The notes beneath the pieces are model-generated. The model did no database searches, was not told the DNA's origin, and saw nothing but the letters and a program-made list of their open reading frames with translations. Both the position numbers and the translations under genes were made by a program. Of a stretch of DNA of 64,000 nucleotides, positions 1-7,821 are shown piece after piece. Source of the stretch: Aquisalinus flavus (GTDB lineage Bacteria; Pseudomonadota; Alphaproteobacteria; Caulobacterales; Parvularculaceae); assembly GCF_022559625.1 (NCBI RefSeq), contig NZ_CP042288.1, forward strand, positions 3,071,333 through 3,135,332. The letters run 5' to 3'. Position 1 is the first letter of the stretch; every line of letters begins with the position of its first letter.

Positions 1-33
1 TACCATGGAAAGAAGAATGGAGAGGTAGGACAT

Positions 34-1185
34 ATGGCGCAGGATCATTCAAGACGTCTGTTTTTGAGGGGCGCAATCGGCACGGGTGCGCTGGCGGCCG
101 GGCTCGGCAAGGCCGGCGCGATGGAGGCGGCCTTCCCGCCGCCGGGCATGAGCGTGGAGCAAAGCCACATCCTCGGCCCAGGGCCGGGCATCGCGCTTCT
201 GTCGCGCAATGAAAACCCCTATGGCCCGGCGCCATCGGCGCTGAAGATGATCGACTATGCGGCGAGGAAGGGTGCCTATTATGCCGGTGACGAAGCCTAT
301 TCGACCCTGACCGGCATGATCGCGGAAAAGAACGGCGTTGCGCCTGACCAGGTGGTGCTGACCACCGGGTCGGGCGAGGCGTTATGCGCCATCGCGCTGA
401 TCTATGGCCAGGACGGGCCGATCGTCGCCCCGCGACTGTTCTGGGACACGACCGCCTTGTATGCGGCCAATCTCGGCATGGCGACGATCGAGCGCGTGCC
501 GCTGACCGGGGGTATGGAGGTCGACCTGCCCGCGATCGAGGCGAGGGTGAACGAGGCGACCGGTCTCGTCCAGCTGTGCAATCCGAACAATCCGACCGGG
601 CTCGTCTCCGGGCCCGACATGATCAAGCCGGCGGTCAGGCGCATGGCGGCCAAGACGACGGTGCTGGTCGACGAGGCCTATATCGAGCTGGCTAATGACC
701 CGGAGGGGACCTCCTGTGTCGATCTCGTGCGCGAGGGCCATGACGTGATCATTGCCCGGACGTTCTCGAAGATTTACGGCATGGCGGGCATCCGGGTCGG
801 TTATACGATTTCCTCGGCGGAGACGGCGGAGAAGATCCGCTCGACAGCCATGTCCTGGATTGCAGGGACGGGCATCGCCGCGGCTATAGGCTGTTATAAT
901 GACGAGGCGTTCCTCGCCATGTCCAAGGGCAAGGTCGTCGAGGGCCGCCAGATGGTGCAGGACACGGTCGCGGCGCTGGGCCTGACGGCGCTGCCGTCCC
1001 AGACAAATTTCGTCTACTTCAAGTCGGGCAAACCCGCCAATGAGGTTCGGGCGGCGATGAACGAGAAGAAAATCTCGGTCCGCGGCCAATATATGGACTA
1101 TGCCGACTGGACCCGCGTCTCGATGGGCAGGCTGGAAGACGTCACCCGCTTCTGCAAGGCGCTGCCGGAAGTGATCGAGGCCTGA
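34..1185 (+). CDS. Tat-exported histidinol-phosphate aminotransferase-like PLP enzyme
   Basis: This is a fold-type I aminotransferase of the HisC-like class I/II family, 383 residues. The N-terminus carries a twin-arginine signal (SRRLFLRGA followed by an Ala/Gly-rich hydrophobic stretch, about residues 6-29), so the enzyme is probably exported folded with its cofactor. The PLP lysine is K246 in FSKIYGMAGIRVGY; the N-P-T-G motif (NPNNPTG, about residue 185) and VDEAY (about 213) are present. An AGGTAGGA ribosome site precedes the ATG. Cytoplasmic HisC has no Tat signal, so the substrate is probably not histidinol phosphate from biosynthesis; it remains unknown. A weak GC hairpin (1203-1228) follows the stop. 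Confidence 0.85.
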   Translation: MAQDHSRRLFLRGAIGTGALAAGLGKAGAMEAAFPPPGMSVEQSHILGPGPGIALLSRNENPYGPAPSALKMIDYAARKGAYYAGDEAYSTLTGMIAEKNGVAPDQVVLTTGSGEALCAIALIYGQDGPIVAPRLFWDTTALYAANLGMATIERVPLTGGMEVDLPAIEARVNEATGLVQLCNPNNPTGLVSGPDMIKPAVRRMAAKTTVLVDEAYIELANDPEGTSCVDLVREGHDVIIARTFSKIYGMAGIRVGYTISSAETAEKIRSTAMSWIAGTGIAAAIGCYNDEAFLAMSKGKVVEGRQMVQDTVAALGLTALPSQTNFVYFKSGKPANEVRAAMNEKKISVRGQYMDYADWTRVSMGRLEDVTRFCKALPEVIEA

Positions 1186-1202
1186 ACGGCGCCCGAGTGA
1201 TC

Positions 1203-1228
1203 GCGCGAAGCGGTTTGACGTTTCGCGC
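1203..1228. terminator. Hairpin after the aminotransferase gene
   Basis: GCGCGAA (1203-1209) pairs with TTCGCGC (1222-1228) around a 12-base loop. No clear T tract follows, so it is either a weak terminator or a small palindrome. Confidence 0.3.
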
Positions 1229-1284
1229 ACTTTGCGACTACTCTCCCACCCAATGATAGATATAAAATATCAAGGGGACGGAAA

Positions 1285-3732
1285 GTGGCAATGAATTCTA
1301 GACACCGGTGTCTACTGGCCGGAGCCGCAAGCATGCTGGCTCTGGCGCTGGTCATTCCGGGCAGCCGCGCAGGCGCCAGCCAGGCCCTGCCGATGCGGGC
1401 GCAAGACGTGAGCGACCGGGCCAATGCGCTCTCCGACCAGCCCGACCCGATTGCCGAAATCCAGCCGGAACAGGCGGAACCGACCCTTGCCGCGCAGGCA
1501 ACGGAAGAGGGCCTGAGCGGGGCAGAGCGGGTCGACTTCATCCTTGAGCGCATGACGACGGCAGAAAAGCTGGGCCAGTTGCACCAGATGGCCGGCGGCC
1601 GCTCCAAGAACCTCAATTCGCGCATCGACGACGGCGAGTATGAGCGCATCCGCAACGGTCTTGTCGGGTCCTATCTCCATGTTGCCGGGGCGGAATTCCT
1701 CGGCGAGCTGCAGCAGGTCGCGATCGAGCAGAGCCGCCATGGTGTGCCGCTTCTCTTCGCGATGGATGTGGTCCACGGCTATCGCACGATCTTTCCTGTG
1801 CCGCTCGCCATGGGGGCGACATTCGACGACGACATCGTTCAGGAAACCGCCCGTGTCGCCGGGGACGAGGCCGCTGCGGCCGGGCTTCACTGGACCTTTG
1901 CGCCGATGGTCGACATTGCCCGCGATCCGCGCTGGGGCCGCATGGTCGAAGGCGCAGGCGAGGAGCCCTATCTCGGTTCCGTCATGTCGGCGGCGCAGGT
2001 GCGCGGCTTCCAGGGCGACGAGCTTGCCAATGGCGACACGATCCTGGCGACGGCCAAGCATTTCGGGGCCTATGGTGCCGGTATCGGCGGGCGCGATTAC
2101 AACTCTGCCGACATCTCGGAGCGCACGCTGAAGGAAGTCTACCTGCCGCCGTTTTATGCCGCGGCGCAGGCCGGGTCCGGCAGCATGATGGTCGCCTTCA
2201 ACGACATCGCCGGTGTGCCGACCACGGCCAATGCGGCGCTGCTGCAGGACCTGCTGCGCGGCGAATGGGGCTATGACGGCGTGTTGCTGAGCGACTGGAA
2301 TTCCGTCCTTGAGCTGATCAATCATGGCGTTGCCGAGACCCGCGCCGATGCGGGGGCGCTGGCGCTGGCCGCCGGGGTCGATATGGAGATGACGAGCGGC
2401 ATCTATGTCGACGACATGCTGGAGCGGGTCGAGGGCGACCCGGCGCTGATGGCAGCCTTGAACGCGTCCGCCCGGCGCGTGATGATGGCGAAGGACAAGC
2501 TCGGCCTGTTTGACGACCCGATGGCCTATCATGACGGGGCGCGGGAAGAGGCGGTGATCCTGTCAGACGAGCACCGCGAGATCGCCCGCGAGGCGGCGCA
2601 CAAGGCGATGGTGCTGCTCAAGAATGACGGCACCCTGCCGCTGTCGCCGGCGTCCGGCACTGTCGCCATCATCGGCGCACTGGCCGATGATGACTCGTCA
2701 CCCCTCGGCTCGTGGCGGGCACAGGGCAAGCCCGAGGACGTGACGACCGTTCTCGACGGCATCCGCGATCACCTGCCCGACGCGAAGGTCACCTATGTTG
2801 CCGGTGCCGGGACGCAGGAAGAGGCGGACGACAAGGAAATCGCCAAGGCGGTGAAGGCGGCGCGGCGGGCGGACTCGGTCATCCTCGTGATCGGCGAGGA
2901 TTACGACCTGTCCGGCGAGGCGCGGTCGCGGTCTTCGATCGACATTCCGGCGCCGCAGCTGGCGCTGGCCGAGGCGATACTCGACACCGGCAAGCCGGTC
3001 GTCATCGTGCTGATGAATGGCCGCGCGCTGAACCTGACGCCGGTCAGCGACAAGGCTAACGCGATTCTCGAAACCTGGATGCTCGGTATCGAGACGGGCC
3101 CGGCGGTGGCGGATGTGCTGTTCGGCGCGGTGTCGCCCGGCGGCAAGCTGCCTGTCTCCTTCCCCCGCGCGACCGGGCAGGCGCCCTATTACATGGCGCA
3201 TAACGCGACCGGCCGTCCGGCGGATCCGGACCTGTCCAAGGACACGGCCCGCTACATGGACCTGCCGATTACACCGCTTTACGCCTTCGGTCACGGCCTG
3301 TCCTATACGGAGTTTTCCTATGACGGGCTGGCCCAGGACGTTGAGAGTGTCGGCGAAGGAGACCGCGTGTCGATCAGCGTCGCTGTGACCAATGAAGGCG
3401 GGATGACCGCCGACGAAGTCGTCCAGCTCTACGTTCGCGATCCGCTGGCCCTGGTCGCGCGCCCGGTGCAGGAATTGCGCGGCTTCGAACGCATCACGCT
3501 GACACCGGGACAAAGCGCGACCGTGACCTTCACCCTGTCACCGGACCAGCTGGCCTATATCGGTGCCGACGGCGAATGGGGCGTCGAGGCCGGGACCATC
3601 GACTACATGATCGGGTCCGCCTCCGACGATATCCGCGTGACCGGCTCGTTCGAGATAACGGACAGCTACAGCACAGACATACCCGCCGCCGCCATCGAGA
3701 CGGCAGCCACGGTAGAGTATCAGCAACAATAA
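1285..3732 (+). CDS. Glycoside hydrolase family 3 beta-glucosidase (BglX-like)
   Basis: This 815-residue secreted enzyme should hydrolyse beta-glucosides in the periplasm. After a hydrophobic leader (about residues 10-32), the GH3 TIM-barrel domain spans roughly 80-400 and holds KHFGAYG and the nucleophile Asp337 in LLSDWN. The GH3 C-terminal sandwich follows (about 430-650, MVLLKNDGTLPL). A fibronectin-III-like domain lies near 710-790 (VQLYVRD and ELRGFERI motifs). This order matches BglX. GTG 1285 is preferred because GGGG at 1274-1277 lies 7 bases upstream; ATG 1291 is the alternative. It is followed closely by a lactonase and a gluconate permease, suggesting one sugar-acid operon. Confidence 0.93.
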   Translation: MAMNSRHRCLLAGAASMLALALVIPGSRAGASQALPMRAQDVSDRANALSDQPDPIAEIQPEQAEPTLAAQATEEGLSGAERVDFILERMTTAEKLGQLHQMAGGRSKNLNSRIDDGEYERIRNGLVGSYLHVAGAEFLGELQQVAIEQSRHGVPLLFAMDVVHGYRTIFPVPLAMGATFDDDIVQETARVAGDEAAAAGLHWTFAPMVDIARDPRWGRMVEGAGEEPYLGSVMSAAQVRGFQGDELANGDTILATAKHFGAYGAGIGGRDYNSADISERTLKEVYLPPFYAAAQAGSGSMMVAFNDIAGVPTTANAALLQDLLRGEWGYDGVLLSDWNSVLELINHGVAETRADAGALALAAGVDMEMTSGIYVDDMLERVEGDPALMAALNASARRVMMAKDKLGLFDDPMAYHDGAREEAVILSDEHREIAREAAHKAMVLLKNDGTLPLSPASGTVAIIGALADDDSSPLGSWRAQGKPEDVTTVLDGIRDHLPDAKVTYVAGAGTQEEADDKEIAKAVKAARRADSVILVIGEDYDLSGEARSRSSIDIPAPQLALAEAILDTGKPVVIVLMNGRALNLTPVSDKANAILETWMLGIETGPAVADVLFGAVSPGGKLPVSFPRATGQAPYYMAHNATGRPADPDLSKDTARYMDLPITPLYAFGHGLSYTEFSYDGLAQDVESVGEGDRVSISVAVTNEGGMTADEVVQLYVRDPLALVARPVQELRGFERITLTPGQSATVTFTLSPDQLAYIGADGEWGVEAGTIDYMIGSASDDIRVTGSFEITDSYSTDIPAAAIETAATVEYQQQ

Positions 3733-3753
3733 GTGGCCGGGGAGGCACAGAGC

Positions 3754-4902
3754 ATGAAGAGACTACTTTTGGCCAGCGTGATGGGCGGTGTCATGAGCGT
3801 GACGCTCGGGGCCTGCGAGGACGACAGGCAGGACACGGCCGGCAACGAGGCTTCCTCCATGGAGGAAGCCGATATGGCAATGCAGACCACAGATGAGACC
3901 GGGCGTGATAATGGGGCCGATGATGCTGTCAGCGCTTACGAGACGGTCGGGTCGATCGAGATTTATGACGACCGCGCGCTGGCTCTCATTCCGGAGAATG
4001 CCGGGATCGAGAAACTGACCGGCGATGACTTCTCCTGGTCCGAAGGGCCGGTCTGGATCAGCGAAGGCGATTACCTGCTCTTCTCCGACGTGCCTGAAAA
4101 CGTCATCTACAAGTGGAGCGAACAGGGTGGCCTCGAGACCTTCCTGCAGCCATCGGGCTATGATGGTCCGCAGACAGATATTTTCCGCGAGTCCGGCACC
4201 AACGGCCTGATCCGCGATGACGAGCCGGGGTTTATCCTGATGGGGGACCACGGCAACCGGTCTATCACGCGTCTCAACCTGGAAACCAAAGAGAAGACGT
4301 CTGTCGTCGCCTATTATGATGATAAAAAATTCAGCAGCCCGAACGATCTGGTTCTTGCGTCGTCCGGCGCGATCTATTTCACCGACCCGCCCTATGGCCT
4401 GCAGGGCGGTGATGACTCGCCCGCCAAGGAACAGGAGATCAACGGCGTCTACGTGTTCGCCGCTGCGCCGGAAACCGGTGATGCCTATGTCGCTGTCGTC
4501 GACGGCACGCTGAGCCGGCCGAACGGTGTCATCCTGTCGCCGGACGAGCAGACGCTCTACGTCGCCCAGTCCGACCCGGCTGCGGCCAAGATCTTCAGCT
4601 ATACGCTGGGCGCGGACGGCCTGCCGACCGGACGCAGCGATTTTGCCGACATGACGACCATGGTCGAGCAGGGCCTGCCCGGCCTGCCGGACGGCATGGC
4701 GATGGACGCCGGGGGCAATCTTTACGCGACCGGCCCGGGCGGCGTGCATGTGTTCGCACCGGACGGGACGCGGCTCGCCCTGATCTCTACCGGTACGGCA
4801 GCGGCGAACGTGACCTTCGGCGGTGACGGCTCGACGCTGTATATCACGTCCGGGTCGTTTCTCGCCCGGGTAGAGTTGTTGTCCACCGGCGTCAGCTTCT
4901 AA
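3754..4902 (+). CDS. SMP-30/gluconolactonase family lipoprotein
   Basis: This predicted lipoprotein of 382 residues has a signal ending in a lipobox (LGAC, then EDD). Asp/Glu-rich linker residues lead into a six-bladed SMP-30 propeller. Family signatures include WSEGPVW (about residue 93), a metal-site segment near SSPNDLV (about 195), FTDPPYG, RPNGVILSPD and LPDGMAMD. The likely reaction is hydrolysis of a sugar lactone, such as gluconolactone, to the acid. Start 3754 is chosen over GTG 3733 because GGGGAGG sits just upstream and the signal peptide starts there. The stop overlaps the permease start, so the two genes are probably translationally coupled. Confidence 0.88.
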   Translation: MKRLLLASVMGGVMSVTLGACEDDRQDTAGNEASSMEEADMAMQTTDETGRDNGADDAVSAYETVGSIEIYDDRALALIPENAGIEKLTGDDFSWSEGPVWISEGDYLLFSDVPENVIYKWSEQGGLETFLQPSGYDGPQTDIFRESGTNGLIRDDEPGFILMGDHGNRSITRLNLETKEKTSVVAYYDDKKFSSPNDLVLASSGAIYFTDPPYGLQGGDDSPAKEQEINGVYVFAAAPETGDAYVAVVDGTLSRPNGVILSPDEQTLYVAQSDPAAAKIFSYTLGADGLPTGRSDFADMTTMVEQGLPGLPDGMAMDAGGNLYATGPGGVHVFAPDGTRLALISTGTAAANVTFGGDGSTLYITSGSFLARVELLSTGVSF

Positions 4903-6272
4903 TGGCCTACCTGCCGCTGATCATGACGGGCGTGTCCATCGCGGCCCTTTTGTTCCTGGTGCTGAAGGTGCGTATGCCGGCCTTCGTCGCCTTGCTTCTG
5001 GTCAGCCTCATGTTCGGCCTGTCCACCGGCATGGCGCCGGGGGACATCATTGACTCGGTGCGCAACGGCATGGGCGGCACGCTCGGCTTCGTCGCTATCG
5101 TTGTCGGCCTCGGCGCGATGATGGGCGCCTTGCTGGAAGTCTCCGGCGGGGTCCAGGCGATTTCATCCGGGATCCTCAAGCGGTTCGGGGAAGGCAAGGC
5201 GCAATGGGCGCTCGGCCTGATCGGTTTTCTCGTCGCGATCCCGGTGTTTTTCGACGTCGCGCTGATCATCATGATCCCGATCCTGTTCGGCTTGCGCGAG
5301 CGCACGGCAAAACCGCTGATCTGGTTTGCCCTGCCATTGATGGCTGGCCTCGCCGTGACGCACTCCTTCATTCCGCCGACACCGGGGCCGATCGCGGTGG
5401 CGGAAATCCTCTCCGCCGAACTCGGCTGGGTCATCCTGTTCGGCGCACTGGCCGGCCTGCCGGCCATGGTCATCGCCGGGCCGATGCTGGCCAATCTGCT
5501 GATCAAGCTGGACCGCGAAGGCATGCGCTCGAAATTCCGCGGCGGGCAGGCCGATCTGGAAGAGCCGGGCGATCCGGATGCGCCGGCCATCGAGCCGATC
5601 GGCTTTGGCGCGGCGCTCAGCGTCATCATGCTGCCGCTGGTACTGATCCTCGCCGGGACGCTGACCGGGGTGGTCGGCGAGGGGCGCCTGCCAGCCTCGG
5701 CGATCTCGGTTGTCGGGTTTGTCGGCCATCCCTTTGTCGCGCTGCTGATCACCGTCCTGTATGCGTGGTATCTGTTCGGCATCCGCAAGGGCTTCAAGGC
5801 GGCATATCTGCATGACGCGATGCTGAAGGCGCTGGAGCCGGCAGGCATCGTCGTGCTGGTCACCGGTGCCGGCGGCGTGTTCAAGCAGATCCTGGTCGAT
5901 TCAGGTGGCGGGCGGCAACTTGCGGAAGTCCTGAGCGCGGGCGCGATGCCGCCGATCGTGTTCGCTTTCCTGGTCGCGACCATCGTGCGCGTGGCACAGG
6001 GCTCGGCCACCGTTGCCATGATAACGGCGGCGGGTCTGGTCGCACCGGTCGCCGAACTTGCCGGACTGCAGGGCGCGCAGCTGGGCTTGCTGGTGATCGC
6101 CATCGCCTCCGGGGCGACCATGGTCTCCCATGTCAATGATTCAGGGTTCTGGCTCGTTAGCCGCTATCTCGGTCTGACCGAGGCGCAGACGCTCAAGACC
6201 TGGACGGTGTCGACGACGCTGATCGGCCTGACCGGCTTTGCGGTCGTATTGCTGCTATCGCTGTTTTTCTGA
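4902..6272 (+). CDS. gntP: Gluconate:proton symporter, GntP family
   Basis: This inner-membrane permease has 456 residues and roughly a dozen hydrophobic segments. Family-typical stretches are present: GLGAMMGALLEVSGG, HSFIPPTPGP, and near the end VSHVNDSGFWLVSRY, the hallmark C-terminal GntP motif. It should import gluconate or a related sugar acid with protons. The ATG overlaps the lactonase stop (TAATG), so the lactone hydrolase and the transporter are likely made together. The 3' end overlaps the convergent alcohol dehydrogenase by 18 bases. The exact substrate within the gluconate/idonate/glycerate range is inferred. Confidence 0.93.
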   Translation: MAYLPLIMTGVSIAALLFLVLKVRMPAFVALLLVSLMFGLSTGMAPGDIIDSVRNGMGGTLGFVAIVVGLGAMMGALLEVSGGVQAISSGILKRFGEGKAQWALGLIGFLVAIPVFFDVALIIMIPILFGLRERTAKPLIWFALPLMAGLAVTHSFIPPTPGPIAVAEILSAELGWVILFGALAGLPAMVIAGPMLANLLIKLDREGMRSKFRGGQADLEEPGDPDAPAIEPIGFGAALSVIMLPLVLILAGTLTGVVGEGRLPASAISVVGFVGHPFVALLITVLYAWYLFGIRKGFKAAYLHDAMLKALEPAGIVVLVTGAGGVFKQILVDSGGGRQLAEVLSAGAMPPIVFAFLVATIVRVAQGSATVAMITAAGLVAPVAELAGLQGAQLGLLVIAIASGATMVSHVNDSGFWLVSRYLGLTEAQTLKTWTVSTTLIGLTGFAVVLLLSLFF

Positions 6273-7388
6273 CGGCAGCACGACCTGGCGCACGGCGCGG
6301 CCCTCGGCAAGCTCGTCCATCATCTCGTTGATGCGTGACAAAGGCCCCGTGCCGGTGAGCAGTTTCTCGACCGGCAGGCGGCCTGCCTGCCACAGGGCGA
6401 TATAGCGGGGGATGTCGCGCATCGGCACGGCGGAGCCCATATAGCTGCCGATCAATGACTTGCCCTCGCCGACGAGAGAGACCGGCGACAGCGCCATCCT
6501 GTCGTCCGGGTGCGGAAGGCCGACGGTGACGATGCGGCTGCCGCGCCGCCCCAGCGCATAGGCCGCTTCCAGCACGCTCGCCTTGCCGACCGTTTCGAGC
6601 ACCAGATCAGCCCCGCCGCTGGCGTTGGCGGCAACGCAGCCGGCGGCTTCCTCCGGCGTGACGGCGTGGCTCGCGCCCATGTCGAGGGCGAGGGCGCGCT
6701 TGTCCGCTACCGGATCGATGGCGATCACCGGATTGGCGCCTGCCGCGACCGCGCCAAGGACGGCAGACAGGCCGACGCCGCCGAGCCCGACAATCGCAAC
6801 GCTCTCGCCGCAACGCAGATTGCCGGTGTTGAGCAGCGCGCCGACGCCGGTCAGCACGGCGCAGCCGAACAGCGCGGCGATTTCCGGCGGCATGTCGGTG
6901 GGCACCTTGACGGCGGAGCGGCGGTCGACGACCGCGTGCGTGGCAAAGGCGGAGACGCCGAGATGATGGTGCACATCGGTGCCGCCGTGATGCAGCCGGC
7001 AGCCGCCGGACAGCATCAGGCCGGCGCCATTGCTCGCCGCGCCCCTGGCGCACAGATACGCCTCTCCCGACAGGCAGTGCGTGCAGCCGCCGCATTGCGG
7101 CAGGAAGGACAGAACGACCCGGTCGCCGACGGCAAAGCCAGGCTCTGCGCTGCCCAAACCTTCGACGATGCCGGTCGCCTCGTGGCCCAGCGCCATCGGC
7201 AGAGGTCGCGGGCGGTCGCCATTGATGACGGAAAGATCCGAATGGCACAGGCCGGCCGCATCGATACGGATCAGCAATTCGCCAGCGCCCGGCGGGTCGA
7301 GATCCAGTTCGGTGATGGCCAGAGGCTGTGTCTCGCGATAGGGCCGCGGGGCGTCCCTTGCGGTAAGGAGGGCGGCGGTGATCTTCAT
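6255..7388 (-). CDS. Zinc-dependent alcohol dehydrogenase (MDR family)
   Basis: This is a 377-residue medium-chain dehydrogenase. The catalytic-zinc ligands appear in GLCHSD and GHEATGIV. The structural-zinc lobe has the four Cys of CGGCTHC and YLC (about residues 98-112). The Rossmann motif is VGLGGVGLSA (about 200). These features are typical of NAD(P)-dependent alcohol or formaldehyde/aryl-alcohol dehydrogenases; the substrate cannot be read from sequence. The gene is convergent with the gluconate permease and its 3' end overlaps it. It is transcribed away from opgG and has a repeat-rich leader region upstream (7389-7785). Confidence 0.9.
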   Translation of the reverse strand: MKITAALLTARDAPRPYRETQPLAITELDLDPPGAGELLIRIDAAGLCHSDLSVINGDRPRPLPMALGHEATGIVEGLGSAEPGFAVGDRVVLSFLPQCGGCTHCLSGEAYLCARGAASNGAGLMLSGGCRLHHGGTDVHHHLGVSAFATHAVVDRRSAVKVPTDMPPEIAALFGCAVLTGVGALLNTGNLRCGESVAIVGLGGVGLSAVLGAVAAGANPVIAIDPVADKRALALDMGASHAVTPEEAAGCVAANASGGADLVLETVGKASVLEAAYALGRRGSRIVTVGLPHPDDRMALSPVSLVGEGKSLIGSYMGSAVPMRDIPRYIALWQAGRLPVEKLLTGTGPLSRINEMMDELAEGRAVRQVVLPSEKQR

Positions 7389-7438
7389 CGGGCCTTGCTT
7401 TCTGCGGTGCCGGTCACTTGAGCTCGGCGCAGCCTGGA

Positions 7439-7471
7439 TCGTTTCAGCATTCTGTGGAAACGCTGAAACGA
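7439..7471. repeat. Palindrome TCGTTTCAGC/GCTGAAACGA
   Basis: Perfect 10-bp arms at 7439-7448 and 7462-7471 flank a 13-base loop. It stands 9 bases from the GTTTCC-family repeat and could be part of the same composite element or a terminator. Confidence 0.6.
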
Positions 7472-7480
7472 CCCGGACTC

Positions 7481-7539
7481 CTAGTTTGTCGCGTTTCCTG
7501 ACGGTGAACCGGTTTCCACTTCACCGGGAAACGCTATAG
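7481..7539. repeat. GTTTCC palindromic repeat, copy 1
   Basis: This is an interspersed palindrome. CGTTTCC pairs with GGAAACG at the ends, and an inner GGTGAA-CCGGTTTCC-ACTTCACC segment pairs with itself. A near-identical copy lies at 44400-44465 and a diverged one at 62346-62410. Elements like this are common between genes in Alphaproteobacteria. Confidence 0.75.
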
Positions 7540-7821
7540 AAGAGAGCGCAAGCCACGATCAATCCTGCGATGCAGTTACCCTCGTTGCGGGCTCTCCCTT
7601 CTCCCTCAAAAGCGCTCACAAAATTGTCGCAATTGCAGCCTATAGGACACGGTGAATAGTTGTATGTAACTCATGGTGATCGTGAACCGCAGGATCACCC
7701 GGCACGAGCGCAATTCAAAGATCATAAATCTATAAATTGCTGCACCGCAAAAAATTCTTTATATTTGGAACATTAGAATCACCATGTGGTTCTCACAACG
7801 GCTCGGAGCATTGTTTCGTCA

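Larger units (their letters stand above)
7389..7785. other. Intergenic region between divergent adh and opgG
   Basis: This stretch of about 400 bases has no gene. It holds a 10-bp-stem hairpin (7439-7471), one copy of a dispersed GTTTCC-type palindrome (7481-7539), and an AT-rich segment from about 7610 to 7785 that probably carries the opgGH promoter. Confidence 0.6.
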
